DNA of 15,042 bases from Tetmemena sp. SeJ-2015 (lineage: Eukaryota > Ciliophora > Spirotrichea > Sporadotrichida > Oxytrichidae): positions 1-15,042 of the forward strand of contig JAJKFJ010022965.1 of NCBI GenBank assembly GCA_027382625.1. Reading direction: 5' to 3'. Of the stretch, positions 1-10,600 are shown piece after piece; within the stretch, counting starts at the first letter, position 1, and the number at the start of each line of letters is the position of its first letter. Position numbers and translations under genes: made by a program. The notes beneath the pieces are model-generated. The model saw only the letters and a list, made by a program, of their open reading frames with translations. It ran no database searches and was not told the origin of the DNA.

Positions 1-710
1 CCTAAAGAATATCCCCTCATTAAAACAATAAAATCAGCTCGGGAGAGGAGAACAACAAATGGTACATGAAAATGTTAGCCCCCTAATTGAAAAAAGGGTG
101 AACTTTTTTTAAATAGAATTCAATGGCTGGTGTGTCTTACGTAGATCCCTTGTTTTTTGATGGGAGTGTTCCCCTTTAATAAATGAGTTTTTAAAATTTA
201 AATCCTCTAATAAGTTTGCTACTTTTTCAAGACCCTGACTGTAGTTCATGCAATTTTCCCAGCTGATTATAACAAATAGTTAATTTTCAATTTCCCCTAA
301 GGACATGGTTATCGCAAGAAGTACGATGAATGGCATACACCTTCGGAGTTGACTCCAGATGGTTCCAGTCCTCCAACAACCTCTCCTTCACCAACACCAT
401 ACTCAAATCCAAGGAGGTAATAGCAGTTATTCTGGCTATTCTGCAGATGGGCATGGGAGTCATCATGAAGGGTTTCAACTCTGTTCACTTCAGACGCCCT
501 CTTGACTTCATCTTCGAGTTCATACCTCAGATCGTGCTCCTCATCGCCCTCTTCGGATGGATGGATATCCTTATCATCGCCAAGTGGATTAACTACAAAA
601 CCTTAGCAATTTGAATAATTAGTATTATTACGATATTTTCAAGCCTTGCATCATGAGAAGCAAGCTTAAGCACCACGAGCACAGCCCTCACGTTCATGTT
701 GAGTCAGAGA
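1..710 (+). pseudogene. V-ATPase subunit a, partial left-arm duplicate
   Basis: Reverse-complement copy of about 12697-13402, containing MDSs 'j' (about 118-190), 'l/m' (about 211-400), 'o' (424-599) and 'r' (641-710) plus part of 'g' at the start. The string 14425-15042 has no left-arm copy. Bases 60-300 are garbled with inserted T/C runs, while 424-710 is clean. It is probably the same locus read twice, not a real second gene or a decayed copy. Confidence 0.85.
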
Positions 711-2530
711 CCATAATTTAGAGTTATTTTAAATCTCTACTAACCTTCTTTTCAGATAGTGCCTAGTGGAAAATAGGATAAATCATCTTTAAATGGAATT
801 TATTAAACTGCTGCTCTTACTTAAATACACCATTATAAATCCTCCTCCATTCATCTTGATATATTAAACTCTTTACTATTGCTGCTGCTCTTCATTCTCC
901 TGTGATAAAACAATTCTTTAAAATATTCTCAATTGAACATCAAAGTTCAAATTTATCTTGGATAAGTGATTTCTGTGGTACTGCTTTAGCTTTCTCCTTG
1001 TTGATCTACTCTATCTCTTCCTACTTTTTAGCATCCTCTTGCTTATTGCTGAAAATAATATCGCAGAGTGGCTTGTGGCCCTTCCATTGTTTCAGTTGGC
1101 ACTCTCTGCTACAGTACCACTAGTTCTTGCACCTAGAGCACCTCTGTGTGGCACTCTTACCGCAATCAGCGCACTTAGGCTCATCCATGAACTGTTCAAA
1201 CACCTCTGATGAGTAGAGTTTCATGATGCGCTCCATGTCTTCTTTTAAACTTTCTTCGTTGCTTGTGAAGAAATTCTTGACTTGATAGTCTGCAATCTCC
1301 CTCCAGTTGCGGTCCTTCATCTTCAGCCTGAATTCGGGAATAGGTTGAACTATGAAAGAGTTCTTGTTGGAAATTGGGTTCTCCTAAGTCAAAGATAGCT
1401 CCTCTAATGCTCGTAGCAGATGAGTAAGCATGGGAAGTTGATCTAGCAAGACCTCGGTTAAGTATTTTCTAAGACGCAGAAGGTTAGCCTTCCTGAAGGA
1501 GGTTATTTCATATTTGCGGTTGGTGTCTTAGCTGAGAAACATGCTGTAGATAGTCAGCCAGATCTGAGCCTCAATCTTAGTAACTCTGCCTTGCTCTCCA
1601 TTAGGCACTACTTGCCACTTTTGGTCCTCGAATTTCTCAGTTTCACCCTTGGTGTTGCGCCTTATCCATGGTTTCATTTCAAGGAGGGGCACAAGCACAC
1701 AAGGAATATCGTTAGTCTCCATCATCTAATGAACGATTGGAACTGCCAAGTCTTGCATGTGGTCTGCGATAAATCGGATAAGCGAGAAGGCACACATGGA
1801 AGTAGTAAAGTGAATCTCATCGAACTGCCTCTGTAGCTCTTACTCCTAAGTCAAGTTAAGATATCTCTTGGGGTCCTCCTCTTGATAATTTCTACCTTTT
1901 TCTTCAGCCCTAAAAATTAATGAGACTTTTTAAATGTTGTTATTACCAACTGGATAAAAAGACAAACTTGCGGTAGCAGTAGTCAATCAGCTCAACTAGG
2001 TAGTCTTAGGAATTTTCACAAGCTGTCCTGTGGAAGAGGATGATCTCCAGTAAGTTGCAAACTGTCGCCTCGTGATAAAGCTGAAAACAATTTAAAAATG
2101 CTCTTGATCAAGGGACTAATGACTTACAGCTATGTATGAGCGGAGCGAGGAAACCTTTGAAAGTGGGGTCTTGATCAATGGATAAATCTTTTATTTCCAA
2201 GTCTCTGTGGCCAGCAAATCATGAATCAATAAACCAACCTGCAATTTTCATTTTAGGGTTTCTAGGTGGTCTTACCTTTTCAAAAGTGACAAAGTAGTCC
2301 ATGATGAATTCATCTGTTGAAGTGAGCGCATTCTTGTGCGCTTATATGTTCAATCTGTCGAGCGTCTCATGCTATTGCACCCACCTAAACAGTTATCAAC
2401 CCTCATTTCGAATTATTTACTGCTTGGATCCAAATTCTTAGATGTCTATATCTTTCAAGGCCCTTATCAAGTGCTCTGCTTCGTAAGGAGTGATGAAGTC
2501 CTCCATGAATTTAGCATTAAAGTCTGCCAT
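694..2530 (-). CDS. ZMYND10: ZMYND10 homologue, left-arm copy
   Basis: Reverse-complement copy of 10892-12713 and the better template for exon 4 (1947-2080), for the LLDQLPMLTHLL region (about 1400-1460) and for the donor of the last interruption. ATG is the complement of 2528-2530. Introns lie at 2385-2420 and 1910-1946, with the other two between them; the last interruption is 900-981. A 4-nt loss near 875 relative to the right arm would shift the tail. Probably the same gene as the right-arm copy. Confidence 0.85.
900..981 (-). other. 82-nt intron or 73-bp IES in the ZMYND10 tail
   Basis: The segment begins GTACCACAG and ends ATCACAG, so it can be spliced as an 82-nt GT-AG intron. It also carries CACAG at both ends, so it can be removed as a 73-bp IES. 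Both join KEKAKA to ENEEQQQQQLKS in frame; IES removal keeps three extra residues (VPQ). Without removal the frame stops at TGA 940-942. The other four introns are 36-47 nt, which favours an IES slightly. Confidence 0.6.
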
Positions 2531-2684
2531 ATTTTATTGCTATAGTGTTTATAATTTGAACTTCAAATCTTTTTTTTAAATTCTCACTACTCAATCAGAA
2601 CTTTCCAGAATCAGGAAAATCAACACTGAACTTCTTTTATGTTTTTTTTTTGTGTCGAAAGCATATAAATGAGGGCGATGAAGA

Positions 2685-2946
2685 AATTTAACGAGGTGAA
2701 CGATTTGCTAGGGTGCACTTAAGACGAGGCGATAGTTATCCTGCGTCACTTCAAATGGAACCTAGAACACTTCAATGACGAATTTTTTTCTCATGATAAC
2801 TAGAGCAATGACTCTTTAAAAAAGAAGATTGGACTAATTTTTGACCAATAGATTAACACAACCTAACCAGCGCACAAGATTTCCCTCAAGGATAACAATA
2901 AGGGCTGCTGCTCAATTTGCTCAATCAAGTTCAACTCTGCAGGAAA
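2685..2946 (+). other. RBR MDS 2 (UBA-like region, first RING1 cysteines)
   Basis: From pointer AATTT to pointer ACTCTGCAGGAAA (2934-2946). Encodes FNEVNDLLGCTQDEAIVILR, HFKWNLEHFNDEFF, then a linker and CCSICSIKFNSAG, the first RING1 zinc pair. Beyond the pointer the frame meets TGA and no CGH motif follows. Confidence 0.9.
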
Positions 2947-5825
2947 GTTCCAATTATATTGAATAGTCTTTTGAGTGAGAGAGTTTTGCATAAAAGATTG
3001 GAAGTAGTATTTAAAGTAGAATGATAACGAGGGCTTGCAATCAGTGAAAATAAAATGTCCTCAATTTTTTTGCAATCTAGTGGTCCCTCATTCTTATTTT
3101 CTCAAATATCTTTCGGGGGAGGACTTTCATAAAATAAATGAACTCCACCTTAACCTATGAAATTATAGGTTACATATCAGAAGATGTCATAATATGCCTC
3201 CTTTAATTATAATTACATTATAAGTTTGCAAATATTATTTTTGAATAATTTGCTAAATATTAATTCGAAATGAACTCATACCATTCACAGAACGATTAAG
3301 AAGACACTTCATACGATTCTAAAATTAAAATATTATAAGAAATATTCTTGGAATTATGAAGATGAAGAAATGACTCCTGTCTACATTTAAGAAGAGGTAG
3401 TCTAGGTAAAGTTGGATTTATTGCAAGCTTCAAAGCAATTTATTGAAATATTGAGATTAATTGGCTAAATTATTGTTGTAGGCACAGACATACCAAATAT
3501 AGACGATCGAAAGCAATATAATATATTTTGATAGTTATAAAATGAATAATTTTACTCTGCAGGAAATAACTCAGAGCCAGATAGCTTGGCATGCGGCCAT
3601 GAGTTTTGCTAAAGAGTTATCTTCATTTTTTTAGCGAGAGGACTTGAAGTTATATCAGAAGCAGTTGATCTCTGAAGGTAATAGGAACCTAAAATGGTGC
3701 CCCTAAAAAGAATGCGATTACTGCATTGAGTATTAGGAAGAAGGCCTTATGGAAGTTACCTGCAAGTGTGAAAACAGCTTTTGCATTAAATGCGGAAAAG
3801 AAGCGCATTAACCCTGTGATTGCAAACAGGTTAAGGATTGGAATATCAAAAATTAGAAAGAGAGTTAGTATATAAGTTGGGCAGTGGAAGTTGTTAAGCA
3901 GTCAAAACCAAAAAAAAAATTTAATTAACAATTTTCTAAAAATTTTATAATTAATCTTGTTTTAAAATTTGGGTTTGGGGTTTACCTTTTAAAACAATTT
4001 TTTTAAGGTCCCCAATTTTTTTTAAAGGGAATTTTTTATTTTAAAAAATTTAGACAATTTTTTTGTTTAATGTTGCTTGAAAACCTTTCTTTATTTCAAA
4101 AATGAATTTTTGGTTTTCAAAAAATCTTCGAAGCCAGTTTGACAGCAGTGGGTTTAGCCTTGACAGCACCCTCTTCAGCTCTCCAAATTTCCGATAGAGT
4201 AATTACCGCTCCACAGATTCTCGGCCATCTTCAGCTCTTACCTTGGCGAGTCCGAGAGACCTCACTAAAGGTCAGAGTGAGAGAGAGCCGAGTCATTGAG
4301 TGCTAAGGAGCAGGACGGCTGAGTGAAGCTGGAGAGGTGGGAGTTTAAGTGGTAAAATGGCAGAGTCAACCTTCCTTGTTAACTCTGCAAAACCGCTTTT
4401 TTAGACATGGAGGAGGCTGACAATATTCGTTTTAAAATCTCTTATTACTACTCTAAATTGATATAATTACTTTTAAGAATTGAGGAAGTAAGCTTATTAT
4501 TTGTGTGATCATCTAATCTTGATGATCCTATATTAATACTTGTAATCATGCAAGTCAAAAGTAAAATTACTAAAAATAACTACGCATCCAATCTCAGTTT
4601 GATTTTGACTCTAAGGTATGGATGGAGTCACTTTTATCAGTAGTAATAGCCAGTTCTCAACATCAATCCATCGCAAAAATGTTGATAGTGCCACACTCTA
4701 CTCTCATTCATCAAGCCATTTTATTATTATAATATGAAACATATTTACACTGCTCAGGTGTGAGAGCGTGAAGTTTCTATGTACTGTCCTCTCACACAAC
4801 ACTCTTGAAGATTAGTTGGTACAAGGTTTTGTGTTAATTTATAGAGAGTTTTTCCCTTATCAGAAATCGCGTTGATTTTGAAATGATTTATTGAATTCTG
4901 ACTAAAAATAAAGTCAGGAAATGTTTTAAGTAGAATCAATATATTTCTTGCTATTAACATTTGATTTTAGCTAACTACTCTACATTTTAATAATCTCACT
5001 AAAAATTTAAGTATATTAGCTGAATTCTAGAAAGAGATCATCTAAAGAGCTGATGATACATGCGAAATTTTTATCTAGAGCTGATAGATTCCTTTTATTT
5101 TGTTAGTACCTTTATTTTTACAATATATAATTAAGTATGCAAACTTTTTCTCATTTATTATAATATTTTTGCTGGATTTAAAGTGTCCAGAATGCTTAGA
5201 GCTGATTTCTTAGAATTGCTGCAAAAATCGCTGTATTTGCACAAAATGCAACTATTAATTCTGCTGGCTTTGTTTGGATAAATGGACTGACCTTGGACAT
5301 GAAAACGGAGGCTATTACAATTGCAACAAATATTACAGCCCGAATGAAGACGATATTAATGATGAGGAATTGCCCAATAAAAAAATTTTAAACGCGCTGA
5401 ACAAGTATATTTTCTACTTCTAGCGCTATATCACTCAATAGAAAGCAGAGATAGAGGCTAACAAAATGGAGTAGGATTCCATTAAATATCTAATCCAGTG
5501 ATTACACGAGAATAACTACCAAAGTGCAGATTTGGAATTTCTGGAGAAGGCCGCCAAGGAGCACATAAAATTTAGACGCTATCTGAAGTACGCCTACATA
5601 CGCGGTTACTATTTAGTCGACGACAATGAGTTGAGAGAATTCCAGGTGAAGCAGGAGAATATGGAAAAGTTCTGCGATTAAATATACAAAAATATATAAA
5701 AGCCACTTGAAATGATACAAGAAAACCTATTTAAAGAGCGCACCTAATTTTCTGAATTCAAGTGCGAGCTGGTTACCTTGACCTTTAATGCATAGAAGTT
5801 ATATGATGACATGACAAAGAATTGA
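2685..5825 (+). CDS. Ariadne-type RBR E3 ubiquitin ligase, scrambled germline gene (left-arm copy)
   Basis: RBR ligases take ubiquitin from E2 on RING1, pass it to a RING2 cysteine, then to substrate. MDS order on the DNA is 2-4-1-3-5-6: MDS2 2685-2946, MDS4 2981-3126, MDS1 3270-3441, MDS3 3554-3609, MDS5 3638-3912, MDS6 5180-5825. Joined at pointers, with a 28-bp IES removed from MDS1 and a 24-bp IES from MDS6, they give 1467 nt (488 residues plus TGA 5823-5825). Domains in order: acidic N terminus; UBA-like EAIVILRHFKWNLE; RING1 (CSIC, ACGHEFC, IKCPQFFC); IBR (WCPQKECDYC, TCKCENSFCIKCGKEAH); RING2 (CPECLEL to CNYQFCWLCLDKW); GHENGGYYNCN; helical Ariadne domain. Ariadne is favoured over Parkin-like by the last two. 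Odd: RING1 has CIKDW where CxxCW is usual. Confidence 0.9.
2981..3126 (+). other. RBR MDS 4 (second half of RING1)
   Basis: Bounded by GAGTTTTGC (2981-2989) and GAGGACTT (3119-3126, repeated at 3638-3645). Encodes EFCIKDWKQYLKQNDNEG, VKIKCPQFFCNLVVPHS and YFLKYLSGED. The last RING1 Cys pair (CPQFFC) is intact; the usual Cys after FCxx is Asp. Confidence 0.9.
3270..3441 (+). other. RBR MDS 1 (N terminus) with a 28-bp IES
   Basis: ATG at 3270 gives MNSYHSQNDQEDTSYDS, and after removal of 3316-3343 (flanked by ATTCT at 3316-3320 and 3344-3348) WNYEDEEMTPVYIQEEVVQV, then KLDLLQASKQF. Ariadne proteins have a similar acidic start and an LL-x-S-xx-F segment before the UBA-like helices. Ends at pointer AATTT (3437-3441), shared with 2685-2689. 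The ATG at 2669, upstream of MDS2, is therefore not the start. Confidence 0.8.
3554..3609 (+). other. RBR MDS 3 (56 bp, RING1 CGH motif)
   Basis: Bounded by ACTCTGCAGGAAA (3554-3566, repeated at 2934-2946) and GAGTTTTGC (3601-3609, repeated at 2981-2989). Encodes SAGNNSEPDSLACGHEFC, exactly the RING1 core missing between MDS2 and MDS4. Confidence 0.93.
3638..3912 (+). other. RBR MDS 5 (IBR domain)
   Basis: From GAGGACTT to an AAA shared with 5180-5182. Encodes LKLYQKQLISEGNRNLKWCP, QKECDYCIEY, VTCKCENSFCIKCGKEAH, QPCDCKQVKDW and a linker SWAVEVVKQSKP. All usual IBR zinc ligands are present. Confidence 0.9.
3913..5179. other. 1.27-kb IES between RBR MDS5 and MDS6 (left arm)
   Basis: Separates linker QSKP from RING2 KCPEC, so it must be removed from the gene. 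Flanked only by AAA. The left end (3913-4130) is garbled; the clean version is 8576-9583. It holds a GC-richer block (about 4130-4420) and AT-rich sequence with hairpins (GATCATC/GATGATC near 4507-4528, and 4758-4797). No transposase was recognised. Confidence 0.75.
4758..4797. repeat. Hairpin with 9-bp perfect arms
   Basis: GTGTGAGAG at 4758-4766 and CTCTCACAC at 4789-4797 with a 22-nt loop, inside the RBR IES. The right-arm copy is 8674-8713. Function unknown. Confidence 0.6.
5180..5825 (+). other. RBR MDS 6 (RING2 and Ariadne domain) with a 24-bp IES
   Basis: Encodes KCPECLELISQNCCKNRC, ICTKCNYQFCWLCLDKW, GHENGGYYNCNKYYSPN, then long helices to TGA 5823-5825. An in-frame TGA at 5499-5501 lies in a 24-bp segment (5495-5518) bounded by CCA repeats in the same codon phase. 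Removing it gives an open KYLIQSADLEFLEKAAKE. A 27-nt GT-AG intron would also work. Confidence 0.85.
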
Positions 5826-6249
5826 GAAAGTCATCATTTACAATTGTAAGCCAGTTGAAATATCCTTCCTTCTAATATTTTGACCTAAATAAGTAGGGGA
5901 AAATCTTCTTTTTTAATTAAACGGATATTATTCAAGTAAATGCCACTTAAATACTTTCAAATAAAAAACTAAATTAATCAATATATATATATATATACTT
6001 ATTGGTATACGTCTGGAATATAAAGAGAGGAATTGAGTAATAATCATTTAAATTTAAAGATTTAAGAAAAAACTGAGATTAACTTAGAATTACGAATAAG
6101 ATCAGCTTTAATTAATTAAGTTAAAGTTGAGAATATTATTAAAATTGGTGTTTGGCTAAAATAATAAGTGGGGAGTTGCAACTTTATGGCAGCTGAAATC
6201 AGTTATTCAACTTCTGATCTGTAAATTGTTCGATATAGAATCAAAAAGT
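5826..6249. other. Noncoding AT-rich flank downstream of the RBR gene
   Basis: No coding signal was seen. Contains an (AT)n run at about 5980-5997, also present at about 7505-7522 in the other arm. From 6386 towards the fold the sequence is AT-rich with no feature, and beyond 6725 it is garbled. Confidence 0.6.
5980..5997. repeat. AT dinucleotide microsatellite
   Basis: About nine AT units, mirrored at about 7505-7522. Confidence 0.8.
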
Positions 6250-6725
6250 AATATTAAAGTTTCTTATTTAGTCATCTTCGTAGCTCATCTCGACAGCTAT
6301 TTATGATTCGCGCATTATTCTACTTCTTTATTTTAAACATTCAAAACTTATGTCGCTTATAAATCTTGATTGAGCGCTCATAGAAAAAATAAAAAGTTCT
6401 TAGAATTTTATGCTGAATCAAATAGTGTAACAATTTTTTTTATTGGACACACTTCAACTTCACAATTTTAATACTTTTTAATTTAAATTATAATTAATTC
6501 TCTTTTTTATTAAATTCTCATCTATAATGCTTTTGGATTTATTTTTAAATCAGATTATAGGAGACAATTCAAGCAATATGAACTGAATTTAAATTAATTT
6601 AAAAGATCCTTAAATTCATCAATATATTAGAGAAATTTTATAAAAGTAATTTTCCTATATTTTAAGTAGAAAAGTGTAAATTTTAAATTTTATATAAGAT
6701 AGTAGCAAATGGCAAAAAGTTTAAT

Positions 6726-7090
6726 ACTTTCATTTTTTTCAAATTTTTAAAATTTTAAATTTAAGGAAAAAATTTACTTTTATAAAATTTCTTTTTTTTT
6801 TAATTTTTTTAAATTTTAAATTTAAAAATTTTAAAAGGGATCTTTTAAATTAAATTTAAATTTTTCCCAGTTCTTTTTTATTCTTAAAAATTTTTTTTTT
6901 GGTTTTTTTCCTTTTTAAAAATTTTTTCGGGTTTTTTAAAAATTTTAAATTTTCCAAAACCCCATTAAAAAAAAAGTTTTTGAGAAATTTAATAAAAAAG
7001 AGAATTAATTAAAATTTTTAAAATTAAAAAGTAAAAAAAATTGTAAGTTGAAGTGTGCCCAATTTAAAAAAAATTTTTTTACATTTTATT
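6726..7090. other. Garbled sequence at the fold
   Basis: Runs of A and T with stray GGG and CCC blocks. It matches the clean left side (about 6480-6725) only through landmarks such as GGATCTTTTAAATT near 6838. This is the character of uncorrected long-read sequence, not a biological low-complexity region. Confidence 0.7.
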
Positions 7091-7129
7091 TGATTCGGGA
7101 TAAAATTCTAAAAACTTTTTTTTTTTTCT

Positions 7130-7269
7130 ATGAGCGCTCAATCAAGATTTATAAGCGACATAAGTTTTGAATGTTTAAAATAAAGAAGTAGAATAATGCG
7201 CGAATCATAAATAGCTGTCGAGATGAGCTACGAAGATGACTAAATAAGAAACTTTAATATTACTTTTGA
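7130..7269 (+). CDS. Possible small ORF or first MDS near the fold
   Basis: ATG at 7130 opens MSAQSRFISDISFECLKQRS, then RIMRESQIAVEMSYEDDQIR and NFNITF, with three in-frame TAA glutamines. It is GC-richer than its flanks, as MDSs are. The left-arm copy (about 6250-6385, minus) has five T's where this arm has four. With five it stops after NITF; with four it runs on about 13 codons. No family recognised. It could be the first piece of a gene whose remainder is lost beyond the fold. Confidence 0.3.
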
Positions 7270-7677
7270 TTTTTATCGAACAATTTTGATGAAATTGGGG
7301 AAAACCTGATTTCAACTGCCATGTTTTTTCCCCCCTTATTATTTTAGCCAAACACCAATTTTAATAATATTCTCAACTTTAACTTAATTAATTAAAGCTG
7401 ATCTTATTCGTAATTCTAAGTTAATCTCAGTTTTTTCTTAAATCTTTAAATTTAAATGATTATTACTCAATTCCTCTCTTTATATTCCAGACGTATACCA
7501 ATAAGTATATATATATATATATTGATTAATTTAGTTTTTTATTTGAAAGTATTTAAGTGGCATTTACTTGAATAATATCCGTTTAATTAAAAAAGAAGAT
7601 TTTCCCCTACTTATTTAGGTCAAAATATTAGAAGGAAGGATATTTCAACTGGCTTACAATTGTAAATGATGACTTTC

Positions 7678-10600
7678 TCAATTCTTTGTCATGTCATCAT
7701 ATAACTTCTATGCATTAAAGGTCAAGGTAACCAGCTCGCACTTGAATTCAGAAAATTAGGTGCGCTCTTTAAATAGGTTTTCTTGTATCATTTCAAGTGG
7801 CTTTTATATATTTTTGTATATTTAATCGCAGAACTTTTCCATATTCTCCTGCTTCACCTGGAATTCTCTCAACTCATTGTCGTCGACTAAATAGTAACCG
7901 CGTATGTAGGCGTACTTCAGATAGCGTCTAAATTTTATGTGCTCCTTGGCGGCCTTCTCCAGAAATTCCAAATCTGCACTTTGGTAGTTATTCTCGTGTA
8001 ATCACTGGATTAGATATTTAATGGAATCCTACTCCATTTTGTTAGCCTCTATCTCTGCTTTCTATTGAGTGATATAGCGCTAGAAGTAGAAAATATACTT
8101 GTTCAGCGCGTTTAAAATTTTTTTATTGGGCAATTCCTCATCATTAATATCGTCTTCATTCGGGCTGTAATATTTGTTGCAATTGTAATAGCCTCCGTTT
8201 TCATGTCCAAGGTCAGTCCATTTATCCAAACAAAGCCAGCAGAATTAATAGTTGCATTTTGTGCAAATACAGCGATTTTTGCAGCAATTCTAAGAAATCA
8301 GCTCTAAGCATTCTGGACACTTTAAATCCAGCAAAAAAATTTTAAAAAAATGGAAAATTTATTTTTAAATTTTATATTTTAAAAATTTAAATTTTTTTAA
8401 CAAAATAAAAAACATAGTTGGGAAAAAAATTTTTATCTAAATTTTAAGGAAAGTCTTTTTAAAAAATTCGTAAAATTAAAAGGAAGTTTTAAAATTTAAA
8501 GTATTACAAATTTTAAATGTTAATTTTTCAAAAAAAATATTTTATTCTATTAAAAATTTTGGGCAAAAGGAAAAATTCAATAAATCATTTCAAAATCAAC
8601 GCGATTTCTGATAAGGGAAAAACTCTCTATAAATTAACACAAAACCTTGTACCAACTAATCTTCAAGAGTGTTGTGTGAGAGGACAGTACATAGAAACTT
8701 CACGCTCTCACACCTGAGGGAGTGTTTAAATATGTTTATTTTTATAATAAAAAAATGGTTGATGAATGAGAGTAGAGTGTGGCACTTTTCAACATTTTTG
8801 GATGGAGTTGATGTTTTAGAAATGGCTTTTTTTACTTGATAAAAGTGACTCCCTCCATCCCTTTGAGTCAAAATCAAACTGAGATTGGATGCGTAGTTAT
8901 TTTTAGTAATTTTACTTTTGACTTGCATGATTACAAGTATTAATATAGGATCATCAAGATTAGATGATCACACAAATAATAAGCTTACTTCCTCAATTCT
9001 TAAAAGTAATTATATCAATTTAGAGTAGTAATAAGAGATTTTAAAACGAATATTGTCAGCCTCCTCCATGTCTAAAAAAGCGGTTTTGCAGAGTTAACAA
9101 GGAAGGTTGACTCTGCCATTTTACCACTTAAACTCCCACCTCTCCAGCTTCACTCAGCCGTCCTGCTCCTTAGCACTCAATGACTCGGCTCTCTCTCACT
9201 CTGACCTTTAGTGAGGTCTCTCGGACTCGCCAAGGTAAGAGCTGAAGATGGCCGAGAATCTGTGGAGCGGTAATTACTCTATCGGAAATTTGGAGAGCTG
9301 AAGAGGGTGCTGTCAAGGCTAAACCCACTGCTGTCAAACTGGCTTCGAAGATCTCCCATGAAAACTCTTAAAAATCTCATTTTTAGAGATAGAGAAGGCT
9401 GGCGCCTGCGGGAGACATTATTCGTATTAAATTTCTAACAAATTGTCTAAATTGATAATATTCCTTATTTGAATTGACTTAAATAAATTGATTTATTATG
9501 ATAACACCTAATCCTAAATATCCTATAACAAGATTAATTATACACTACATATTTTAGTAAACTTGTTAACTTATCATTCTATTTTTGGTTTTGACTGCTT
9601 AACAACTTCCACTGCCCAACTTATATACTAACTCTCTTTCTAATTTTTGATATTCCAATCCTTAACCTGTTTGCAATCACAGGGTTAATGCGCTTCTTTT
9701 CCGCATTTAATGCAAAAGCTGTTTTCACACTTGCAGGTAACTTCCATAAGGCCTTCTTCCTAATACTCAATGCAGTAATCGCATTCTTTTTAGGGGCACC
9801 ATTTTAGGTTCCTATTACCTTCAGAGATCAACTGCTTCTGATATAACTTCAAGTCCTCTCGCTAAAAAAATGAAGATAACTCTTTAGCAAAACTCATGGC
9901 CGCATGCCAAGCTATCTGGCTCTGAGTTATTTCCTGCAGAGTAAAATTATTCATTTTATAACTATCAAAATATATTATATTGCTTTCGATCGTCTATATT
10001 TGGTATGTCTGTGCCTACAACAATAATTTAGCCAATTAATCTCAATATTTCAATAAATTGCTTTGAAGCTTGCAATAAATCCAACTTTACCTAGACTACC
10101 TCTTCTTAAATGTAGACAAAAAGGGGTTATTTTTCATCTTCTAAATTTCCGTTTTTTATTATTTTTAATTTTTAATTCGTATTAATGCCCTTAACTTTTT
10201 AAGGGAACATTTAATTAAATTTTTTCAAATTTTTAAAAAAATTTTAAATTTAAGAATTTTAATTTTAAAAGGGATTTATTTACATTTTTGTTTTGTCCTT
10301 TTTTAGGAAAATAGTTATTTATTTTATGAAAGTTAAAAATTTGGAAAAAAAGAAAAACCCTAAAAAAAAAGAAAGGAATTTTATTTTTTAAATTTAATTT
10401 ATATTCTATTTAAAAAACTTCCAATCTTTTATGCAAAACTCTCTCACTCAAAAGACTATTCAATATAATTGGAACTTTCCTGCAGAGTTGAACTTGATTG
10501 AGCAAATTGAGCAGCAGCCCTTATTGTTATCCTTGAGGGAAATCTTGTGCGCTGGTTAGGTTGTGTTAATCTATTGGTCAAAAATTAGTCCAATCTTCTT

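Larger units (their letters stand above)
1..6725. repeat. Left arm of a 13.4-kb inverted repeat (probable fold-back artefact)
   Basis: This arm is the reverse complement of about 6726-13402. Anchors pair throughout: 641-710 with 12697-12766, 2685-2946 with 10476-10737, 3638-3912 with 9584-9858, 5180-5825 with 7678-8323. Each pair has identical length. Differences cluster in garbled, homopolymer-rich patches, in this arm mainly about 60-300 and 3905-4130. A 4-nt deletion relative to the right arm near 875 would break the ZMYND10 frame. Most likely this is the same DNA read twice. Confidence 0.95.

Noticed and set aside
2669..2671. ATG upstream of RBR MDS2 as the start codon
   Set aside because: It lies outside the AATTT pointer, and MDS1 supplies a better N terminus with its own ATG at 3270.
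2677..2687. GATGAAGAAAT repeated at about 3359-3369 as the RBR MDS1/MDS2 pointer
   Set aside because: Joining there puts MDS2 in the wrong frame. The AATTT join gives an in-frame Ariadne-like LLQASKQFNEVNDLLG.
4130..4410. 95-codon open frame on the plus strand in the IES
   Set aside because: At this GC content an open frame with only TGA as stop is not significant, and it shows no recognisable motif.
4754..4960. 68-codon minus-strand ORF, repeated at 8517-8717
   Set aside because: It lies in an AT-rich IES, matches no family seen, and recurs only because the arms duplicate each other. With TGA as the only stop, ORFs of this length are expected by chance.
5499..5501. In-frame TGA in the RBR gene as proof of a pseudogene or Trp codon
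   Set aside because: A 24-bp segment with CCA repeats in the same codon phase removes it, and no other in-frame TGA is needed as Trp.
6726..7090. Low-complexity AT region as a replication origin
   Set aside because: The left arm shows ordinary AT-rich sequence at the mirrored place, so the poly-A/T character is sequencing noise.
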